Source of the DNA: an uncultured Streptococcus sp.
GTDB taxonomy: Bacteria; Bacillota; Bacilli; Lactobacillales; Streptococcaceae
Direction: 5' to 3'
Length of the DNA stretch: 64,000 nt
Assembly: GCA_934229725.1 (NCBI GenBank)
Contig: CAKQDX010000010.1
Location: 24,736 to 88,735, forward strand
Both the position numbers and the translations under genes were made by a program. The notes under the pieces are model-generated. The model was not told where the DNA came from. It did not search any database and was given only the letters and a program-made list of their open reading frames with translations. Every line of letters starts with the position of its first letter. Within the stretch, counting starts at the first letter, position 1. This document shows positions 59,240 through 64,000 of the stretch, in pieces.

Positions 59240-62200
59240 TTAGTCCTCAGTTTCTAGCTTACCTTTCTCCCAAGGAAGCACAACGAGTATATTTGCAATA
59301 ATGAAAGTTATAACAGCGATAAAGACGATAAAGAAGACACTTAAGGCCGCTCCTGTATTGTCTAGGTAAGCAGAAAGAAGATTTTCCAGATAGCTCAATA
59401 TATTCCAATCTTTAACGGTCTTAAGCCATCCTACAAAGCTAGCTGTACCTCCAATAGCACTTGAAAAGTAAACGTAGCTAACAATGGTATAAAGACTCAA
59501 TCCCATACCGATAGCCTTCATATGCTTGAGCAAGAAGTATTGACTTTGTGTTAGCAAGAAAGCAAACAAGACAACCAAACTTACCCATGAAGGTTGCAAG
59601 TCACTAGCTACATGAAGTGCTCGACTTGATGCAATTCCCATAACTAAACCAGAAACAATAGATAGGGCAGATAAATTAGCTACATTGAAGAGATCTGCAT
59701 TTTCAAAGAAACGTTTCTTGTACTTATCACGTAATCGTCGTACCAAATCCTGTGTCGCAAAAAGATAGGACGCAAAGAGAGAAACTGTCTCAAGAAGTAA
59801 AATCCAAGTGAAGGGACGGTAACTATTAATTGCTGCTCGTACTGATGATGTTTTCGTTGTTAACGGATTTGAAAGGAATTCCAACAAGGTTTCATTTGGA
59901 ACACCATTCTCATAAGCATTATCTAAAACAGTCACAAACGAACCAACAAAATCATTACTTTGCTTCAATTCAGTTGTAAACTCTGTCATCAAAGCCTGTG
60001 CTCCACTAGAAAGTTGCTCACTTTGCTCTTTTGCTCCATCAGCAGCTGACTTAAAGTTACTCAAGATGCTATTAACAGACTCTGCCGCTGCAACATTGGA
60101 ACTAGAGGTTGCCTTAGCCATCTCACTTGTTGCCATTAAAGATGACAAGTCAGAAGAAAGACTTCCCCAATCACCAGCCCCAGAACTGCTACTATCTCCA
60201 CTTCCTGACGCTGAGTTTGCATCTGGAGTAGTTGTACTAGATCCACCTCCAGTATTTCCACCAGCGTTTGATGACGAAAGTTGTGTCTGTAGTTCTGTGA
60301 CTTTAGTTAAAGTATCAGAGATGCTCGTCTCTAATTCACTGTTTGTCTTAGCAACATCACTATAGTTTGACATCAATTCATCCTTAGAATTTTTAAGGTT
60401 TGTCAACTCTTGGTTATAGCTAGCATTTTTATCATATTGCGTTGTTGCATTTGTCACAGCATCTGTCATAATTGAAACCAATAGACTATATGCACTTTGG
60501 TTCAAGAACTTATCTGATACACTGCTACTGCCTGCACCATCAGGGAAATACTGAGAAAGAAGGCTACCTGCATTATTATAAGCGTCTACTACTGCCTGTG
60601 CAGCTGCACTATAATTAGCTACAGCCTTTTGATAGTCTTCCAAACTAAAGTTTGAATCAGACGTCGCACCGTTTGATAAAGAAACACTGATATTTCCTTT
60701 AGTGCTCGTATTAGTAGTTGTATTTGTCATCGGCATTACTGTTGGACTTACAGTTGCTGTTGACGACGGAGTAGATGGGCTTGTCTCTGTATCTCCCGTT
60801 GATGGAGTGCTTGGTGTTTCAGGTACAGTCGAGCTATTTGGTGTACTTGGTGAACTCTGTGAAGCACTCGATGAAGAACTTGATTCGCTTGACGTTGTCG
60901 CAATATTAAAGTGGAAAACATTTGTCTTAGAGGTATCAATCTCAATTCCTGTTGATGGAGAAACTGGTGCTTGTGCTACACCATCAGTCTCAACATACCA
61001 TGAGTCTATTGAAACACCTGAATACGATAGTTTTGCTGTTTGTTTTCCGCCAGAGCTTGACGCTGTTAGAGTCTTAGTATCAAATCCAGCTAAAGTATTA
61101 GCTGCATCCGTAAGACTTCCTGAAAGATTACCCGATGTTCCAATATCAGAACCAAAACCATAAGCTGAAGCAGAGGAATATCCACTGATTCTATCAGCAT
61201 AATTAGTTCCAGGTAGCGCAGAAAGATTCAAAGAAGCGTAGCTATCTGCTGGAAGTTTAGAAACCGCCGAACGAACCATCCCATCAAGTGAAGCAGTGTA
61301 ATCCGCAATTGGATAACTTAAACCTGCACCTGAACCAGATAACATATCTTTAACAGTTATAGAGGAAAGATTGTTAATATCTTTACCATAATAATCTCTT
61401 AGGGTCTCACTAACAATATCCGAAATAGATTTCTTATTGCCTTCAGGTGTTGTAAAGGACGATAACTGTTTTTCTAAATCAGCTAACTGAGTATCAAAAT
61501 TCTTTGATAGAGTCTCGTAATTTGAACTAGATTTATTCGTCGAATTTGATGTATCTCCATTAGTACTTGGCGGAGTCACATTAACCTGACTATTTAAAGT
61601 TTCTTGCTGTTGTTTCAGTGTCCCAATCATAGTTGCAACTTGATCTGCCAAATTTGAAGAGGACATCATTTGACTCATCATATCTGCACGATTGGTCTCT
61701 CCACTGCTGTATGACGTCATTAACTGTTGAAGATTTGCCTGTGTTGCCGCAGGATCCACATTAGATGACGATACATTTTGAGAGTTACTTTGGAGAAGTT
61801 CAATCAAACTTTGATTAGCCTGCAGAGCACCATCAGCTGTCATAACTAGCGATGGAAAACTGTTAGGTAGAGTCGTAGCTGAACCATAGATTGAATTCTT
61901 ATAGGTAGATACATTTTTAGTTTGTGTCTTTTCAACCTTTTGAGCATTTTGTTGTGCTATATATAGATTTCCAAGAATTGAGGCCATATACATATTTACA
62001 AGTTGGCCATTCAAGTCTGAAACTGCCTTCATTCCTGTTTCAGTAGCTTCTTTCTCAATTTGAGCATTTCCATCTGAGTTGACCTTATAAGTAATGGTCG
62101 CTTGATCTAGGTCGATATTCTCCGTGTCTAGAATCTTGGATGAAAAATTACTTGGAATATAGATAATTAACTGGTATTTCCCTGAACTTAGCCCAGACTC

Positions 62201-62494
62201 GGCAGTCCCACGACTAACTACAGACCAATTGTGCTTCTCATCACGTTCAATATTCTTGACGTAGTCTGAACCCAAATTATAATTCTTACCATCCATACTG
62301 ACTGCCTGGTCTTCATTTACCAAAGCAATATCTAATCGACTCTGTTTTTGATTAGTTTTTAATTGAGATGTTTGACTTGACTTTTCAACGACAGCATTTA
62401 GTCCAACTGCTCCTCCAAGTAAAGCAAGAACAGCAACACTGCTAAAGACTAGTCTAGCTGATTTATTTCCCTTAAAATCTGATTTTTTTCTCAT
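59240..62494 (-). CDS. esaA: Type VII secretion protein EsaA
   Basis: A 1084-aa YhgE/Pip-type membrane protein. One N-terminal transmembrane segment (about 16-33), a large extracellular helical and Ser/Thr-rich region (about 40-890, with a Ser/Pro/Thr-rich block near 535-590), then about five C-terminal segments (about 893-1075). It forms the outward-projecting part of the T7SS. First gene after the esxA terminator and linked to essA by 2 nt. Confidence 0.95.
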   Translation of the reverse strand: MRKKSDFKGNKSARLVFSSVAVLALLGGAVGLNAVVEKSSQTSQLKTNQKQSRLDIALVNEDQAVSMDGKNYNLGSDYVKNIERDEKHNWSVVSRGTAESGLSSGKYQLIIYIPSNFSSKILDTENIDLDQATITYKVNSDGNAQIEKEATETGMKAVSDLNGQLVNMYMASILGNLYIAQQNAQKVEKTQTKNVSTYKNSIYGSATTLPNSFPSLVMTADGALQANQSLIELLQSNSQNVSSSNVDPAATQANLQQLMTSYSSGETNRADMMSQMMSSSNLADQVATMIGTLKQQQETLNSQVNVTPPSTNGDTSNSTNKSSSNYETLSKNFDTQLADLEKQLSSFTTPEGNKKSISDIVSETLRDYYGKDINNLSSITVKDMLSGSGAGLSYPIADYTASLDGMVRSAVSKLPADSYASLNLSALPGTNYADRISGYSSASAYGFGSDIGTSGNLSGSLTDAANTLAGFDTKTLTASSSGGKQTAKLSYSGVSIDSWYVETDGVAQAPVSPSTGIEIDTSKTNVFHFNIATTSSESSSSSSASQSSPSTPNSSTVPETPSTPSTGDTETSPSTPSSTATVSPTVMPMTNTTTNTSTKGNISVSLSNGATSDSNFSLEDYQKAVANYSAAAQAVVDAYNNAGSLLSQYFPDGAGSSSVSDKFLNQSAYSLLVSIMTDAVTNATTQYDKNASYNQELTNLKNSKDELMSNYSDVAKTNSELETSISDTLTKVTELQTQLSSSNAGGNTGGGSSTTTPDANSASGSGDSSSSGAGDWGSLSSDLSSLMATSEMAKATSSSNVAAAESVNSILSNFKSAADGAKEQSEQLSSGAQALMTEFTTELKQSNDFVGSFVTVLDNAYENGVPNETLLEFLSNPLTTKTSSVRAAINSYRPFTWILLLETVSLFASYLFATQDLVRRLRDKYKKRFFENADLFNVANLSALSIVSGLVMGIASSRALHVASDLQPSWVSLVVLFAFLLTQSQYFLLKHMKAIGMGLSLYTIVSYVYFSSAIGGTASFVGWLKTVKDWNILSYLENLLSAYLDNTGAALSVFFIVFIAVITFIIANILVVLPWEKGKLETED

Positions 62495-62550
62495 GTTATC
62501 CTTTTATACTAGGCTATAATTATATTTAATTCATTTTGTATTAATATAGT

Positions 62551-62587
62551 AAAAAGGCGGGACGAATTATCATTCACCCCAGCCTTC
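62551..62587 (-). terminator. Intercistronic terminator between esxA and esaA
   Basis: AAGGC(T)GGG/CCC-G-CCTT hairpin followed by TTTTT on the minus strand, 28 nt after the esxA stop. It would let esxA be made in excess with partial read-through into the machine genes. Confidence 0.7.
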
Positions 62588-62614
62588 CTATTACGTTACG
62601 TGGCAACCCTATAA

Positions 62615-62896
62615 TTAACGTCCTGCCAATTGGTTATCAGTATCTTCCAAGCTTTGGGCAACATTATCCAATTGCTCCTTAATAGCAGCAAGAAGTTCAG
62701 AGAATTGCGTGATTTTTGGTGACAATTCGTTGAATTGCTCTTCAAAGCTATCAAATGAATTACCATCCCAGTTTTCTGAGATAATAGCTTGTTCTGCTGT
62801 CAATGTTGACAAAACATCTGCGACAGTTTGTGAACCAGTTGAGTACTTAGTTGCTGATGCACGAAGTTCCTCTGGTTGAAGTTTAATTTGTACCAT
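62615..62896 (-). CDS. esxA: WXG100 family type VII secretion target EsxA
   Basis: A 93-aa helical hairpin protein. The WXG motif is Trp-Asp-Gly in the NWDGNSF turn (about residues 43-45). The start MVQIKLQPEELRASATKYS and the C-terminal LDNVAQSLEDTDNQLAGR are typical. First gene of the T7SS locus, with a strong AGGAG site and its own promoter. Confidence 0.96.
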   Translation of the reverse strand: MVQIKLQPEELRASATKYSTGSQTVADVLSTLTAEQAIISENWDGNSFDSFEEQFNELSPKITQFSELLAAIKEQLDNVAQSLEDTDNQLAGR

Positions 62897-63246
62897 AATA
62901 AAATCTCCTCATTTTAGTTATGTTGACAGTATAACAGAACTTTTTTGTTTGGCAAACCCTTACAAATACCCTAAAAGCGAACAAACAAAAGTGTCTAACT
63001 TTATCATGATAGATATTGTCTTTATTATTAGAATAGTAAAAAGTGCATCAAATAGCTACTTTTTGTGGGTAGTCTATCTGTACCAATTATGAAAAACCAA
63101 ATACCTTTATTGACAAAATAAATTTTTGAGACATCAGTAAATTAGTTTGAAATTTAATTTTTCTTTTCTTTGTTAGTATAACTAACTAGTAGAAATAAGA
63201 CTAATCCTCTATATTTGACAACACTAAAGATCAAAAAAGCCCAATT
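62897..63246. other. 350-bp intergenic region before the IS element
   Basis: Holds the esxA promoter at the left; the remaining AT-rich sequence shows no gene or repeat. Confidence 0.6.
62928..62955 (-). promoter_or_regulatory. T7SS (esxA) promoter
   Basis: -35 TTGCCA (62950-62955), 16-bp spacer ending in TGT, and -10 TATACT (62928-62933) on the minus strand. Confidence 0.65.
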
Positions 63247-63300
63247 TGAACTGCACCCCAAAAGTTAGACAGAAAAAATCTAACTTGGGGTGTTTTTATT

Positions 63301-63819
63301 ATGAAATTGACTTATGAAGATAAAGTTCAAATATATGAACTGAGAAAGCAAGGAAAAAGCTTTAAACGACTTTCAAATCAATTTGGGGTGAACGTTTCTG
63401 GTCTAAAGTACATGGTGAAATTAATTGACCGTTATGGAATAAACATCGTCAAAAAGGGAAAGAAGAGTTACTATTCTCCTAAATTAAAACGAGAAATGAT
63501 TGATAAGGTTCTGCTTAAAGGTTGTTCCCAACAAAGTGTTTCTCTGGACTATGGCCTCTCAAATCAAGGTTTGCTTAACAATTGGATAGCACAATACAAG
63601 AAAAATGGGTATACTATTGTTGAGAAAACAAGAGGGAGACCGCCTAAAATGGGACGTAAGCCAAAGAAGAAACCTGAAGAGATGACAGAGCTAGAGCGAC
63701 TTCAAGCCGAAAATGAGTACTTGAGAGCGGAGAACGCTGTTCTAAAAAAGTTGAGAGAACTCCGATTGAGGGACGAGAAAGAGCAAGAAGAAAAACAGAA
63801 ATTGTTCGAGAATTGGTAA
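63301..63819 (+). CDS. IS3-family transposase OrfA
   Basis: A 172-aa protein. Two N-terminal helix-turn-helix domains (MKLTYEDKVQIYELRKQGKS, then a second at LKREMIDKVLLKGCSQQSVS) and a leucine-zipper-like C-terminus (LERLQAENEYLRAENAVLKK). It binds the inverted repeats and joins OrfB by -1 frameshifting to form the transposase. Confidence 0.92.
   Translation: MKLTYEDKVQIYELRKQGKSFKRLSNQFGVNVSGLKYMVKLIDRYGINIVKKGKKSYYSPKLKREMIDKVLLKGCSQQSVSLDYGLSNQGLLNNWIAQYKKNGYTIVEKTRGRPPKMGRKPKKKPEEMTELERLQAENEYLRAENAVLKKLRELRLRDEKEQEEKQKLFENW
63744..63750 (+). promoter_or_regulatory. Programmed -1 frameshift site A AAA AAG
   Basis: In the OrfA frame the codons read CTA AAA AAG. Slippage by -1 continues as KVERTPIEGRERARRKTEIV and on into OrfB without a stop. 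Confidence 0.7.
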
Positions 63820-64000
63820 CAGAGTTTGCTTTAGAGATTCTTCTAAAGATTATTAAGCTTGCTCGTTCGACCTATTATTACCACTTGAAGCAGCTAGATC
63901 AAACGGATAAGAATCAAACTATCAAAGCTGAAATCCAATCTATTTTTACTGAACACAAGGGAAATTATGGCTATCGTCGGATACATTTAGAATTAAGAAA
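63750..64000 (+). CDS. IS3-family transposase OrfB (partial)
   Basis: The -1 frame stays open from 63750 to the window edge. The product includes RELVTEFALEILLKIIKLARSTYYYH and the HKGNYGYRRIH motif, which is the N-terminal HTH_21/rve-preceding region. The DDE catalytic core lies beyond the edge. Confidence 0.85.

Larger units (their letters stand above)
63247..64000 (+). mobile_element. IS3-family insertion sequence (IS150/IS861-like), left part
   Basis: The left end begins near TGAACTGCACCCC (63247) and contains the imperfect palindrome CACCCCAAAAGTTAGA/TCTAACTTGGGGTG. OrfA and the start of orfB follow, with a programmed-frameshift heptamer. The right end lies beyond the window. Confidence 0.85.

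Noticed and set aside
60702..61163. 153-codon plus-strand ORF inside esaA
   Set aside because: It is antisense to a Ser/Thr/Pro-rich low-complexity segment and has no ribosome binding site.

Overview
The window looks like a chromosomal segment from the Streptococcus salivarius group (salivarius, vestibularis or thermophilus type). This is inferred from low-GC streptococcal proteins and gene orders: clpL with CtsR boxes, the yqeG-yqeH-yhbY-nadD-yqeK-rsfS-yqeM cluster, codY next to pncA, and gatCAB. Two LPXTG proteins and a GtfA/GtfB-type adhesin glycosylation cluster make an oral commensal such as S. salivarius more likely than a dairy strain. No rRNA, tRNA or CRISPR array was recognised. Nearly all genes are on the minus strand.

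Layout. 1-1030: a membrane/DUF4230 operon whose promoter contains a (TA)8 tract. 1300-4130: clpL with about 700 bp of upstream DNA holding three tandem promoter modules with CtsR boxes, plus a candidate 34-codon ORF. 4170-4760: YefM-YoeB toxin-antitoxin pair. 4800-11800: ribosome-assembly, NAD and tRNA-modification cluster, interrupted by a 143-bp direct repeat and by structured repeat elements. 11900-18030: transporter, orphan membrane proteins and gatCAB. 18100-23120: four-gene protein O-glycosylation operon. 23300-30500: 6-phospho-beta-glucosidase with a cre site, nicotinamidase, codY with its own CodY box, an alanine-type aminotransferase with a long leader, a universal stress protein and pflA. 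30900-37250: two LPXTG proteins, a CNNM/CBS protein and a lone ABC ATPase. 37300-43330: NhaP antiporter operon and the rsmD-coaD-sepM operon. 43400-47700: trxB, DUF4059 and an amino-acid ABC transporter preceded by a CYS-box, so probably for cystine or cysteine. 47800-62960: a complete type VIIb secretion locus (esxA-esaA-essA-esaB-essB-essC) followed by a candidate effector module. 63247-64000: left part of an IS3-family element, cut by the window edge.

The most notable signal is regulatory. The promoter of the large LPXTG adhesin (35002-37158) has a canonical -35 and -10 separated by a 16-bp spacer containing ten consecutive G residues. This is the classic architecture of a slipped-strand phase-variable promoter. 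A second candidate is the (TA)8 tract between a consensus -35 and -10 at 1009-1035, with 15-bp spacing. Other points of interest are the triplicated clpL promoter with a hairpin at each predicted +1, a family of about 135-nt interspersed elements whose stems show compensatory changes between copies, and an uncharacterised T7SS cargo module next to a frameshifted, partly duplicated TPR-like gene.
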